A stretch of 64,000 bases of DNA, taken from positions 62,001-126,000 of the forward strand of contig JAIWNI010000058.1 in the NCBI GenBank assembly GCA_025331435.1. Direction: 5' to 3'. The notes below the pieces were generated by a model. It had not been told where the DNA came from, searched no databases, and was given only the letters and a program-made list of their open reading frames with translations. The stretch's first letter is position 1, and each line of letters opens with the position of its first letter. This DNA is from Choanephora cucurbitarum (Eukaryota; Mucoromycota; Mucoromycetes; Mucorales; Choanephoraceae). Position numbers and translations under genes: made by a program. Shown piece by piece: positions 1 to 12,100 of this stretch.

Positions 1-126
1 TTTACGCAAAGTAAATCAAGCATGAAATTGAAAACGCGCCGGAAACTGAATTTATTCAAGGTTTTTTTTATTTTATTTTTTTGGAATTGTTTTTTTTCTG
101 CCCTTTCGTTCTATTGATTGTATATT

Positions 127-2980
127 ATGAACAAGAGTAAAGTGGATACTGTTGTTTCCCTAATACCTTTTCCTGGAGACCCGGAGAATCAGCCAAACAA
201 CTACAAGATAAGCACCAGCTCATTAGGGGACAAAACGAGGCTTTCACTTCTTGGTAAAGAATATTGTTGAAACAACCCTTATACGCGAATAACTTATTAT
301 TGTTGTAGTATCTGATAAAGAGTAAGATTATTGCTGGCAACAATTAAATTGGATCTGATAAATGTGACTCTATATATGTGTATATTTTTTTTAGAGAAGA
401 ATGGCATGTAGATAGCTGTAATGAATTCAATCGACAATCGACAAAAGAAAAAGAAAGCTTGATTAATTATGCTTTGGCAGGTAGAAAAATCTAGATGATC
501 TCACTCTAGTATCACAAGCTCATTTATCTTATAGGCTTCTCAACATGTGCATTGATTATGAGTCAAGGGTAAAAGGATATGATATGTAGAAAGCTGAACA
601 TAGAACTGATGCGCAGATATACACATAGAGATGCAGAAAGTCTTTACGAAAGAAGAGAGCGTGATCTCCAATTGACACTTCAGATGTTACAGGAAAAGAT
701 GAATCAGGCAGAAAATCAGATCAAACTGGAATATGCATGCATTGGGATAAGAGATGTATATTGCTTTGATCTACGAAAAGATAAAGTGATTGCCAGTAAA
801 GTAAACCTCTTTTGATTTTCTCTCTATCTCTCTCGATACACATGGACTAATGCTTATCAGATGAATCAATACTTAGAAGTGGATTAGAGCATTATATGAA
901 AAAGGCAGATGATGTGAATGATATTTGGAAAGTGGTCAAGGATGGTTCCAAAATACCCTTTGTGCTCAGTATTCGATTGACAGACACTAGACAAAAGACG
1001 CAGGGCATACTTGAATTGTTTGATTTATTACGACCCAAGACTGTAGATCAAGATAAACGCAATTCTTATTTGTTGCATGATTCCTTCACTCATCTAGGTA
1101 TACATATAAAAGAAAAGACAATGCATAAACTAATCTTTATGTAGTCCGTATGATTCAGATTATCAGTCATCCTCAACATCAAGGTGACAGTCAATTACAG
1201 TTTAAGGACTATGTGTTGACTTTCTTACTGGCTAAGAAGTTGGTTGGGCATACAAAACTAGCTGTATTCACCTATCTTAATGTAATTCAGACTGATCCAT
1301 ATATAGAAAAATAGAATAGTATTGATATAATTTTATCTTCGCTTTAGGATTTCATACCAAAGAAAAATCTAGAAGATGCTTCATTTATATTAAACCTAAC
1401 AGAACAATTGGGCCGTTTAATATCCTATGTCTTTCCAAACGAACATAGTTCTCCTACAAAACAATTAGCTGAAATGAGAATCAAGGTACAGAAGAAAAGA
1501 AAACAAAAAGAAAGAGGAGATTCAGCTGATGAGATATACATCTATAGAATCAACGATTAAGGGAATTACTTCAGATTGAACAAGCACAAGTAGTCTATTT
1601 AGAGGCAGCACGAACAGAGGCATTGATCAGACCTTCTTCTGTTGAAATGGATCTTAGATTAAAACTATTAGACGAAAAGACACATCAGCATCTATTAGAA
1701 CAGAAATTGGAAGAATTACAGTTAGACTTGGCCTATGTCCAGCGGGATCAACTCTCAATGGAAAATAATATGAGAGAAATCCAACAAGACTATCAACAGC
1801 TACAACATGAATTATCCGACATCACAGCACGTTATGAAGAATCTCAATTGCAGCTGCAGCAACTCCAGCAGGCTCAACCTGTATCTGATGAGAAATATGA
1901 AGCCTTGGAAAAAGCCTATGAAGAAGCTATGGAAGCCAATGCAGCCAAGATTAAAGAACTAAAAGCGAAATACAGACAGAACACCATGACCATGCGTGAT
2001 GAAGTCTTAAAAATCCATCAGGAAGCTGAACAGGAGATTGAGAAGGCAATGGAGGCTCAAAAGGAATGGCAGACAAAATATGAAGAACTCAGGCTGTCGT
2101 TTGAGGATGAACTCTTGGCAAACTACGAAAACCAAAAAGGTTTTCGTGAACAAATTGAGCAGGAACTCATGGAAAAACTCGATCAACGTATATCCCATCA
2201 CAACAAAGAAACAAAGAAGAAGAGAAAGAATGGCAAGAAACAGTTTGGAGATTTAGAAAATGATAGTATGGAGTCTCATGAGACAACAGATCCCAAAGAA
2301 CAAACGATTTCAGATTTGAGTGTAAGTGTTTTTTTTCTTGGGCATTCTGCTGGGTTGTGTCTTATTGTTTCTTTATCCATCAGATGAACGTTAGAAGATT
2401 GCAGGAAGAGTTAAAGAAGTTGAGCTCTTCAAGGCCCGGAAGGCCTCGAAAGACAATAGAAAGAAAAAAGAAAGAGACGTCTTCTGTCGGTAAACAATAT
2501 GAAGATTTCTCTGGCTCAGCCTATATGTCAACTATCCGTGCACCTAATCCCAATGATTCTACACCACCACCTCTCTCTCGATCACCTTCACCTGTTCCAG
2601 TAAAACGTAGAAAGTATAAAAAGAGAGTGAAAGCACCAGATGAGACATATACCCAAGTTACTAGTCATAAGCAGAAAGAGAAGGAAGCAGCCATACAGCA
2701 AGGAGAAGAGAGGGAACCAACCATACCACAGAGACAAGAGAGGGAACCAGCCATACCACAGAACAGTCATGAGGATGATGACTTTATGGAAGCCCTTCAA
2801 CCACCACCACCAAAAGTAGTTAAGCGTACACGGGGAAGACCGAGAAAGAGAAAGATTGGAGATTTGCCCTTAGAGAATGAAAATACAGATGACATTCAGG
2901 TGATTGATAAGCATAAATTGCCATCACCTGAAATACCAATAGAACCATTAGATCAAGAACTAATACACTTTTCAACTTGA
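127..2980 (+). CDS. Degenerate kinesin-like protein with coiled coil and two AT hooks
   Basis: I model ten exons: 127-253, 309-321, 395-480, 535-568, 629-795, 861-1097, 1145-1281, 1348-1485, 1548-2321 and 2384-2980. They join in frame to 769 aa. The first 300 or so residues follow the order of a kinesin motor: an N-terminal strand with IPFPGD, then GFSTCALIMSQG where the P-loop helix should lie, IRDVYCFDL resembling the YNEEIRDLL strand, ILELFDLL at the DLAGSE position, and a YVLTFLLAKKL stretch resembling the DSKLTRLL helix. The GxxxxGKT P-loop and both switch motifs are not recognisable, so ATP hydrolysis is unlikely. Residues about 320-570 are coiled coil. The tail carries two AT hooks, around PGRPRK and RGRPRKRK, plus basic runs, which suggests nuclear DNA binding. 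The fold assignment is inferred from motif order only. The intron at 569-628 removes an otherwise in-frame TAA. A chromokinesin-derived pseudomotor is my best guess. Confidence 0.6.
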
Positions 2981-3012
2981 GTTACTCTTATTATTAATGA
3001 ACTTGCTTATCT

Positions 3013-3018
3013 AATAAA
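3013..3018 (+). promoter_or_regulatory. Polyadenylation signal AATAAA
   Basis: AATAAA lies 33 bases after the stop codon of the kinesin-like gene and runs directly into an (AC)n tract. Confidence 0.5.
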
Positions 3019-3039
3019 ACACACACACACACACACACA
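3019..3039. repeat. (AC)n microsatellite
   Basis: About ten AC units lie in the 3' flank of the kinesin-like gene. The rest of 3040-3577 is T- and CT-rich intergenic DNA, including a CT-rich run near 3215-3270. I see no gene in it. Confidence 0.9.
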
Positions 3040-3577
3040 TCTCTTTTTGCCACATAATGCAACTTTAAAATTGTTAGGGCAGAAAACATTCTTTATCGAT
3101 AGCCACTTTTTTACAGTCGAAAAAAATTAGCCTGTCATTATGTTAGAATTCCTTGGCAAAAAATGTTATAGTTTTGGGGTATGTAATTCTCCTTGTCCCT
3201 CTTACTTTTGACCCTATCCCTCTCTCTCTCTCTTCTCTTTCATTTCCCCCTTCCCCCTCTCCTTCTCTCAGTGATCTTGGCAATAATTCAACATATTTCG
3301 TACACATCATATATTGCATATTTAATATTAGTTAAACTGTACCGTATTCTTATGACAAGTGTGTTATTTCATATTGAATTAAAAAAAAGTATCTGTCTTT
3401 TATTAAGATATTGAACAAAAGAAATGACATACACACATAAATATATGCACGATATGTTTATATTTACAATAGGAAAAAAAAAAGTGAGAACAATGTGATA
3501 ATGAAAAGAAAAAAAAAGAAAATGCACAGATGAGATGATCCTTATACTCTGCTCTAATCCTCCCCCTCGGAAACAAC

Positions 3578-4042
3578 TTATTTTTCTCGAATTAAATCTG
3601 TACTTTTGATATAAACAGATGTCTTGAAATCACCATAAGCTGGGGGAGCGTGCTCCGTCATTTGTAAGAACGAAGATGATTTTGGTGTTACTTTGTTTGA
3701 TGTGGTTTCAGCAATAAAAGGTGAAGTAGCACTTCGGAAACCATACACTTTATGAAGGAATGACTCCCTGTCTGATTTCTTCTTTTCCTTTTGTGGTGTC
3801 ATGATGACATAGGAAGGCGCGTGGTGGATTTGGTGTCCCTCTTTAACCATAGCTGGTTGACATTTCTCAATTTCTTGTTGACGTTGTAACAATTCTTCTT
3901 GAGCATGCAGGCGTTGTTCTAGATCAATTAACTGTCGCTTTCTCTCGTTGGCCTTGTTCATTAAGATATAGATACCAATCAACGTTAATGTGAATATGAT
4001 GGCCACAATTGTCATAAACATGATTTGGTTAACATTAGCCAT
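3578..4042 (-). CDS. Single-pass membrane protein with PPxY motif
   Basis: 154 aa, intronless, family not recognised. I start at the ATG at 4042 (MANVNQIMF), because the open frame upstream begins only at a TTG. The protein has a short N-terminus, one strong transmembrane segment (about residues 6-28), then a basic Lys/Arg stop-transfer stretch and a Gln/Glu-rich helix (about 32-60) that may be a coiled coil. The tail is polar and contains HAPPAYGDF, a PPxY motif of the kind bound by WW domains of Nedd4/Rsp5 ubiquitin ligases. This topology, one membrane helix plus a cytosolic PPxY, is typical of Rsp5 adaptors and cargo. The function here is inference. Confidence 0.65.
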   Translation of the reverse strand: MANVNQIMFMTIVAIIFTLTLIGIYILMNKANERKRQLIDLEQRLHAQEELLQRQQEIEKCQPAMVKEGHQIHHAPSYVIMTPQKEKKKSDRESFLHKVYGFRSATSPFIAETTSNKVTPKSSSFLQMTEHAPPAYGDFKTSVYIKSTDLIREK

Positions 4043-4351
4043 AGTGTATGGAAGGATATAATAAGTAGACAAAAAAAAGATAGAAAAAAAAAAGGTAAGA
4101 AAGTAAAGACAAGGCCTCTTTTTCTTTTATATGTCTACTTTAGTTTCTCCTAGAAGAATTCTTGAATCTAATTTACACAAGATATGTTTATCTTACAACA
4201 AGCTGTTGTTATTTAGGATTTAGCTATGTCTTTGACTAAAAGGAAAGAAAGGGGGGAGATGAGGGGAGGTGAGGATATAAAGTGTGTATACCATAGCAAA
4301 GGATTTCTTAAAAAAATTATTCATAAAGAAGACGGGAAAGCAAGAAAATGT

Positions 4352-5517
4352 TTATAATTCATTGTGTGGTAAGGGGTCTAATTCTAAATACTCTGCAGTA
4401 AAAACACGGAAAAGAGTAGAGAGATTTTCTACTACATTAGCATCGATACAGTCTGCATTGTCCTATCATTTGAATTAAAAGGCATGAATATATGCATACA
4501 ATGATTGTTTACACTTACAAGTCGATTATGCCAAACATTAGGAAATGGGTAAGGAATCATATGGAGAACATTGACTCCACGCATCAAAAATGGAACGTGA
4601 TCATCTCCTATCATATCCCCTCTAAATGTTAGAAAGGAATTTGGATTGAATAATGATTTGAGATTCTCGCCAGTCTTTGAGGATACTGTCTTGAGGATAG
4701 ACTGATTGTTGAGTCGATATTCGAGATCATATAATTTATCATACAGCCAACTTGTTGATCGATAGTAATTGGGAAACTGAGTGTTGGCTACACCCAAGAG
4801 ATCAAGCAAGACCATCACTTCAATTTGATCAAGCTTGTTCTTTAATGTCTTTGTGGGACTTGCGACAACTGAACCTTCCCAATGACTTGCCAGGTGTCTA
4901 CACAGAATAGATAAGTTCCCTCAAGAAAATTCGTTTGCTAGTCAACTGTCTTACCGAGCACCATAAATAGAATCTGTTGGACCCCACTGATGAAATGCTT
5001 CTTCTCCATCGAAAAATATCATCTGTAATGTCTTATCCTTCTGTCTATAGTGAATAGAGGTATCTGAAAGCATATAGCTGATTGTCTCTGCAATGTTCAT
5101 CAGAATGCCACAAGGAATTGCGCTGTCTGTGGCTCCAATGAACTCAAAGTCAGGAGAATACATAGAATCATAATGAGCTGCCAACACAAGTCGAGTGGGT
5201 TTATCGGGATTATGCGTCACAATAATGTTGGCGAATGATTTGTTGCCAAAAGGTGTTGTATCAACAAACTCGTCTAATTCTACATGCCAGCCAAGAGACG
5301 TAAAGTGCTGAACGATGAATTCTCTTACTTGTTTATTGCCTGGTGTATCCGCTATTCTCTCAACCAACAATGGCTTCATAAGATCGCCAGTCACCGAAAG
5401 TCGGTGTGTCTGTGTAAGTTTACCAAGCTGACGAAGCGCTCCATTGTTTAGTTCTTTATAGGCAAGTACAAAATAAGGTAATATTGGTAATAGCAGAGTC
5501 CAGATCAACAGCACCAT
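4352..5517 (-). CDS. Glutaminyl-peptide cyclotransferase (M28 family)
   Basis: Three exons (5517-4955, 4897-4519, 4462-4352; introns 57 and 56 nt) join to 350 aa. The protein begins with a hydrophobic signal peptide or anchor (residues 1-19), so it acts in the secretory pathway. It converts N-terminal Gln to pyroglutamate in secreted proteins. Visible family motifs in order: AAHYDS; GATDSAIPCG with the first zinc ligand Asp; FFDGEEAF with catalytic and zinc-binding Glu; WGPTDSIYGARHLA; DLLG; and DDHVPFLMRGVNVLHMIPYP with the zinc-binding His. The C-terminal exon (DNADCIDANVVENLS) matches the usual final helix and is easily missed, because the second exon stays open into the intron. All metal ligands appear intact. 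Yeast-like M28 aminopeptidases are the alternative, but the WG..DS.YG and DDH.PF signatures favour glutaminyl cyclase. Confidence 0.9.
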
Positions 5518-8422
5518 TTGTTCTTGTATAAGGTAAAAAGGATATGAAAAAAGCTAAAATAAACAGCCTCTCTGCATTTAAAAAGAATCGGGTACTTTTT
5601 ATTTCCAGAGAGGGCGCAAGCGTCTTTTTTTTTAAACTTCAGATCTTCCATCATGTATTGTTATGCTCTCGAGTACATATGAATGTCCTTCTCCCCCTGC
5701 ATCTACAATTACACCATAGCTTATTGTCATAAACGCAATTGAATCCTGTGGTTCCTTTTTGTCTTAATTGCCTATAATCTCTCTCTTGTATTTAAAATCA
5801 TAACTCAGCCCCAATGTTCAGTTATTATGCAGCAATAAATAATCCAAGCCGAAAAGGTGGTTTGATGCTTGTACTATCTATCAGTGCATTCTCTTTTTTA
5901 GCTTCTTCTTATTTTTTTTTTGCTCCTAATCATCTCATCGCTAAAGAAAAGTTTCATTGAATTTCCCTAATTACAATGTTCATTCTTTTATACTTATGAT
6001 ACAATTATGTTGTCAAGTGGCAACATTTCTCAAAGTATCCTGCGCTTGGCTGACAATCTAAATGATCAACAGATCAATATGGTCATAAAATTAGAAATTT
6101 GATTTAGGCTTACAGTAGCTATTCATGCAGGAAGGAAGATGCTTTCAACTTATGTTCTTCAGTTTCGAATTGACTGATTTCTTTTCGAGCGAGAAGGTGG
6201 AAATTGGCTGACCAAGGACCACACAAAAAAGATAATATAAGCCAATTGCAAGCAAAGACAGAGTGTCTCTTGACTTTTTTGCTCTGACTCACCTCACAAA
6301 GGCACAATCTTGATTGGCACGCATCAAGCTACCAAGTGTGTATCTCTTTTCTCATTCTTCCATCTTTCTTCTCTATTAACAGCAGACATTCTAATATTTG
6401 AAAGCAGTAAAGACACGTTTGAGAGGCCATATACTATCCATACTATGCCTCCTTTGTCGTACGTTTCCTCAAGTCACTTTACACGGTATCTGCAATGTCC
6501 TTTTGCTCTACCATCCACACCAGTTCCTCTATTTTCAACAAGCTGTATTGGATGCTTTCAATCTATCAAGTCAATGCAATTCAGTTGGCTTTTTATAGTT
6601 ACATAATGCATAAAAGTGATGTATATGCGTTACCTCCTCCAGATATCATCGTTCTTCTTTCGCTGCTCATCAGCTTGTCTATGCGTCTGTGCTTTATGAG
6701 CTAGCGGAAGAAGCTCTGTTTTCATACGAGGAAGCACCTTTTGTTTTTCTAGGATTCATAGATCATATCAAGATATTCATTAATACAGTCTTTCTAAAGA
6801 TTGATAGGGTATCTTATTGGCATTGTTTCTCATATAATTCCTTATCACACTCGCTTCTAACCGAAGATCCGCAGCGAATCTTTTTTGCTGCTCTTAATTC
6901 TGTTTGATATCATGGCAAAGATGTAGTTATGCATTGTCGTATCAAAGCAAGTCAGCTAAGAAAGAATGTCGTTGTGCTGCTTCTTTCTTTTCCTCTTCGT
7001 AAGGTCTGTTACAAAAGGTTCTTTATCACCGAATCTTCGCTATTTTGAGTGTATTAATCATGCAACTAAGATGGTTCACACAGATGATATGATTCGCAGG
7101 CAGAACAATAGAGAACAGCAACTCTCTTTTTTTTTGGATTACCTGTAAGGTTGTTTAGACCGTACGATTTACCATAACGTGTTAGAGCATATAGACTACT
7201 GTCAAAACAACTTGAAGATTTACTACGCCTTTCAAAGAAACAAAGCTGAGTGCTGCTGAAGGAAATAAAAGATCAAGGGCATATAATATCAACCTGATAC
7301 CACTTGTTTCATGACTATGAAGATAGACTATGAAGAAAGTATTGCAGCATTCAATGAATCATGCTTTCGTACTGGATTATTATCCTTTGATTCCTAGAAT
7401 TTCTTATGCATGTCCTTTACCAATGATATTAAATATATCGTAAAAGCAAGCAATAAGTATGTTAATTCTTGGTTCTATACATTCGCTGTCAGAATTTGTA
7501 AGCATGTCTTCTTGACAAGTTGTACTGCAAGCATTTCTCTGTCTCTAACTGTTTCATCGGTTCAGTCTATTTTTGCTGATAAATGCTTCTAGAACAAATT
7601 ATCATATTCTGGAATGCTTCCAAAGTATCTAGCACGGTGAAACTCTTGAAATTTTTCATTATCGTAGCTTATTCCAAAATAGTTCTCAGCAGAAGCCGAG
7701 CTAAATCAGTTTTGACCTGCATTTGCATGATTTATACACAATGGAAGATATCAGATTTTGATGACGTTTGTGCTTCTTTTCTTCAGAGACAATGATAAGC
7801 ATTCTTTTTTCTTGGAAACTCATCCTTTGGCTGAAATAGATCTTTATCTTGTCTTTTTTTTTCATGCCTTTCCAATCCAAGTTTTATGAGTTTTTTTTTG
7901 CATTGATTCTCTTTAATCTTCCTTTATGTAGATAGGTCATCATTGTCTATTCTGCGGAGATTAAAGTCGTTTACATGAACCTGTACCACATAGACTCTAC
8001 CATACACCTGTATTGGTCATTCTCTCCTTCTTGCTCTCTTATTTTGTCTTCTTGATATACGATTCAATTTCGAGATATCCCGAATGGAAGTCGTTTTCTA
8101 AATTTCCTTAAAAAAAAAAGAGACAAAGAAATGGATCTCCCGATTTTGTATTTTCTCCTGTATGACTTCAAAGCTTAAAATTTCAATTTGTCCAGAGTAA
8201 GATAAAGGAGAGTTTCAGATGGATCGATTGAATAGGGAATAAAGAGCAAATTTATTGAAAGAAACATAAAGCAAGTTGAATGAACCTATCAAAGGTCTTT
8301 TGTAGATGCAAAAAGAATCAACAATTTGCATAAAGACAACATCAAAAAAAGAAAACGGGTATTTTTTCTGTTTCTTTCTCTCTTTCTTTGTCATGATTAT
8401 AGGAGTAGAAAAGTTTTTTTTG
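5518..8422. other. Gene-poor region with decayed coding-like fragments
   Basis: 2.9 kb without a gene I can support. Between about 6380 and 7150, and again near 7930-8080, the plus strand reads like a former protein broken by stops and shifts. One piece, near 7940-8010, keeps a Cys-x2-Cys ... His pattern around HHCLFCGD. I cannot name the ancestor; a dead transposable element or pseudogene is the simplest reading. No terminal repeats were found. Confidence 0.35.
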
Positions 8423-8872
8423 CTAGTGATAGAGTTGATAATGATTCGACAAATTGCCTTGAGAGTGAAAACGGCGTTGACAGATCGAGCATCTTAAAGA
8501 GGTGGATAATGATTGACGACGTATATGATTGCTTAATTGAAAGATAGCCTTATCCGAGAAATATGAGCCATTAGGGGATAACCCTTCTTCTTCTTTAGAC
8601 TCTTCAAACCAAATACTTGTCGGTGAAGAAGTCTGTGATAAAGCAAACATAATGCGTTTTTCTTCATATTCTTCTAATGGCCATTCCGCCGAGTTGTAAT
8701 GATGATCCGAGTGATTTATTAAATTTGATGTTGATATAGTAATTTTACCAGTATGCTTGGTAGAATGGTCTGAGATAACTGTTGGTGTATTATCGGTATT
8801 ATTAGGGGAAGTGGCATTAGTACTAGTAGCAATAGGTGTGATATCAGTTGAATAAAGTGTTGTAGAATACAT
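8423..8872 (-). CDS. Small single C2H2 zinc-finger protein
   Basis: 149 aa, intronless. An upstream ATG at 8965 would add a Phe/Ser-rich leader that is plainly a translated T-rich 5' UTR, so I start at 8872 (MYSTTLYST). The first 70 residues are Ser/Thr/Asn-rich. The last 22 residues form one canonical C2H2 finger, CSIC...F...L..HYQLYH, ending exactly at the C-terminus. Spacing is C-x2-C-x12-H-x4-H. A lone terminal finger suggests a DNA- or RNA-binding regulator, but target and role cannot be read from sequence. The gene lies next to the RalGAP-alpha gene on the same strand, 228 bp downstream of its stop. Confidence 0.7.
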   Translation of the reverse strand: MYSTTLYSTDITPIATSTNATSPNNTDNTPTVISDHSTKHTGKITISTSNLINHSDHHYNSAEWPLEEYEEKRIMFALSQTSSPTSIWFEESKEEEGLSPNGSYFSDKAIFQLSNHIRRQSLSTSLRCSICQRRFHSQGNLSNHYQLYH

Positions 8873-9100
8873 TTTAAAAGAAAAAGAAAGGAAAGAAAGG
8901 ATAAAAAAAAAGAAAAAAGAAAAAGAAATAGGTTTTTGTAGGATTACAAAATAAGAAAGAGACATTTCTCTCTTATTTTACGACTGTTCTTCAGGCATAA
9001 AGATTTTTCCCATAAATTGCTCATAACTCCTAGAAAACAAAAGATAGAAAGAAACGTAGAAGTTAAACTACTTGACGTCACTTTTTTGTATCATTTTCCC

Positions 9101-12100
9101 TTACCAGTTAGTTACTTTATGTCGATTGGTAATGGTTCGAACATCATTTGCTCTTTGTGCATAGACGCATTTATAAAAAGAGTAGAGGTTTGTATGGACT
9201 GAAGCTCGGAACGCATCAATTGCCGTTGTTCTTACCAAGGACCCTAAAATGGCTTGGGATACTATCATTCGGTCAAAAAGGGGACCGAAGTAAGGGATCT
9301 AAAAAGTTGAAACATGAATTATTTCTGAAACTTTCCATTTTCAAAATCGTCCCAGCTCACCTTTGGATCCCGATAGACTTGAATTGAGTACAAACTGTTA
9401 GGCAAAGGCGTTACGATAATTTGCGCATCGCCAAAATCCCCTCCAATCGTATCAATACGGTAATCTCGATCATGTTCATTCCAAACAATATGTACATGGT
9501 CATTACCAATATGCCGTTTCTAATGAATGACATGATTAGATAAAGAAAGGAAGGGTGTTGTCATGAGAATTATTATTCTTTTTTTTTTACCTTTTTGAGC
9601 TGTTTTGGATCTGAGGTATCAGTAGGCATCTTGGTCACATCATGAAAAATCATTTCAATGGTAGAGGAACAATAATAAGTGGCTCGTGAGCCATTAGTCA
9701 AGTTCCGCTCAAGACCTCCGAGGTATCCTGTATGTGTAGCAATATCAATCTCCCAACCTAGACTATTCACAAATGCATTGTATCTTTCTGATCCTCGACT
9801 ATTTTGTAATATGCTCTGTTCGTCTTCTTGTCCATGAGCTACATAGATCAAACCAATCTTCATGGTTTCCCGTCTAATACAAAAATTCATAAGTGTCACC
9901 TCCCACAAACCTTTTTTTTTCTTCTTTCTTACCCATGCTTTCTATCAAGGCCTCTTAAATCTCTATAGAGTGCAGGTGTCTTATTTAACATTTGGAATGA
10001 GCCGTCCTTTAGGTGTTTATAATGAATCAGACCCATATGACTCATCAATAAACGACTCTGTTGGAACGGAACGTTAGGCTTCTCGGCTTCTAACGGAAAG
10101 GCAGGCAAAAAGTCCTTTCGAAGACTAAAGTTGCTTATCAAATAGGATTGTAATGAACTAGTGTCACCTTTCTCCAATACTTTGTTTTCTTCTGGCGTTT
10201 CCTTTTTGCGGAGTGCGTTCATTTTCGAATACCAAAGTTGGCTGCATAAAATGAAAGAAAGTGATATAAGTTTCGTAATGTAGATGAAATGCCCTTTTTT
10301 TTCTCACGCAATTACATGTCAGACTTTTGTTGGTTGTTATTTTCAGATTCATTCTGAAGGTAGTCGTTCAATTGGTTGTCTAGATTCTTCAACATCTCTA
10401 GCTGAAGTGGGGTACTCGCACTCGGGACATCCAAGGGTAAATTAGGGTCCAAAAGACAATCTGGGTGCGAATCACCAATCCTAAAAATACAATTTTTTTT
10501 ACTCAGACATGTTATGATTATTTTAGAAAGTGACATACTGCTTTAACAAGGCCTTCATTGGATCTTCTTCCTCTTTCTGTTGGTTTGATAGTAAATCTTT
10601 GTGATCTATCTCGTCAGGCCTACATCATGAGGTGACACGGCATTTCAGTTTAGTCTGCTTTTTTTTTGTGTATGTGTTCAACTTACATAGTTTGTTGTCT
10701 AATGGCTATGTTATCTCTCAGGGTAAATTTCTGTTCGCTATCGACAGTTGCCTTTTCTTCTTGGGCCTGAAGTAGTGGTTTGTTTGGCGACTCGATTTGA
10801 GTATCCCATACATAACGTCCTGTCAGATCTCTGATAATTATTCTTGCTTGAACACCTAAAAAAGGATGTTAAAGCTTAATATAAAAATAGGAACTCTTTT
10901 TTTGGCTTACCTCTTTCTTCAGATTTTGGTAGTTCCACAAATGCAATGATAGTGGTATCATTAAATGAGAAGTACTGGTATTCATGGTATCCGAGGTCAT
11001 CTTGAGAAACACCAGGACCAACAATAGTACTATGAATAATAGATGGACCATAAGGAGGTGCAAAATTATTGAAGTGGTGTAGTAAATGGAGTAGAATAGC
11101 TTCGGCTGATTCCTAAAAGAAGAAGAGCGGCCATGTATGAAGTTTAAACACAATCTCGACTAATAATGTATTGAGTTAGTTTTACCTTTACATAACTTTG
11201 ATCATTTTCTGATGTTTCAGACGAATGTGTGGCAGTAGCTGCAGCTGGTATATCTTCATGTAAAGTAGGTCGTTTATCTGACATCAATTTGAATTTGAAT
11301 GGAGTCTCTTTCTTTTTCGTATCGCTCGTTCTAGGAGGATGAGGCAGTCGTTTCTCATTGTCATCCTAATACAATAGAGAAAATGTCAAACAAGAGTAAG
11401 CCATGATGCTTTTGTTTCTTACCGAAGTAACATGAAGCGCTAATTCAATCACATCAAAGACAAGCTGACACAAATCTGTTTCTGTCAGAATAGTAGGCTC
11501 AATAGACATGATCCATTCTAACAGGCAACTGAATAGCTTTGATATCACAAATCCTCTACCACATTTGGTATTTTGCTCGTAATACTTCAAATGAGCATTC
11601 AATGAATCAATAATGCGAGTAAGGATTTCCTGTACAATAACCTATGAAAGATACAAATGTAATGTGTTATAAGTAAACAAACTTATGCATACACAACTCG
11701 CTTTTTCTTTACCCCTTCTTTATCTAAATCTTCTCTATAAACATGTGCCATAGCCACAAGGCAATCGGACACTGTGTTGACAACAGAAATATTGGACCAG
11801 TATAAATGATTTACTAGAGATAAGATGCATTCGTGAACAAATTCCTGAAGAGGACTAGAGATAAGAAAGAATATGAGTTCGATTGAAAACTTTTGTTTTC
11901 CTTTTTTTTGTCTCTTACTTTTCAGGTGTAAGCATCTCGTCCATTGCAAGAGCACATAATGCTCCTAACAACATACAACGTAAATCAACATCTTCTTCTG
12001 GTTGAGGAGATGCAGCTTCACTACTGACAAGGCGGATGAATATATCCTTAAGCCATAACTTTACGTCCGCAAAATTAAACTGATTGCCTTGAATTCCTTC

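Noticed and set aside
579..815. ATG at 579 as start of a separate 78-aa gene
   Set aside because: The 60-nt GT...AG intron 569-628 contains this ATG, and the sequence after it joins in frame to exons starting at 127. It is one gene.
9128..9150. GGTTCGAAC-like string resembling a tRNA B box
   Set aside because: It lies inside the final RalGAP-alpha exon and has no matching A box or cloverleaf.
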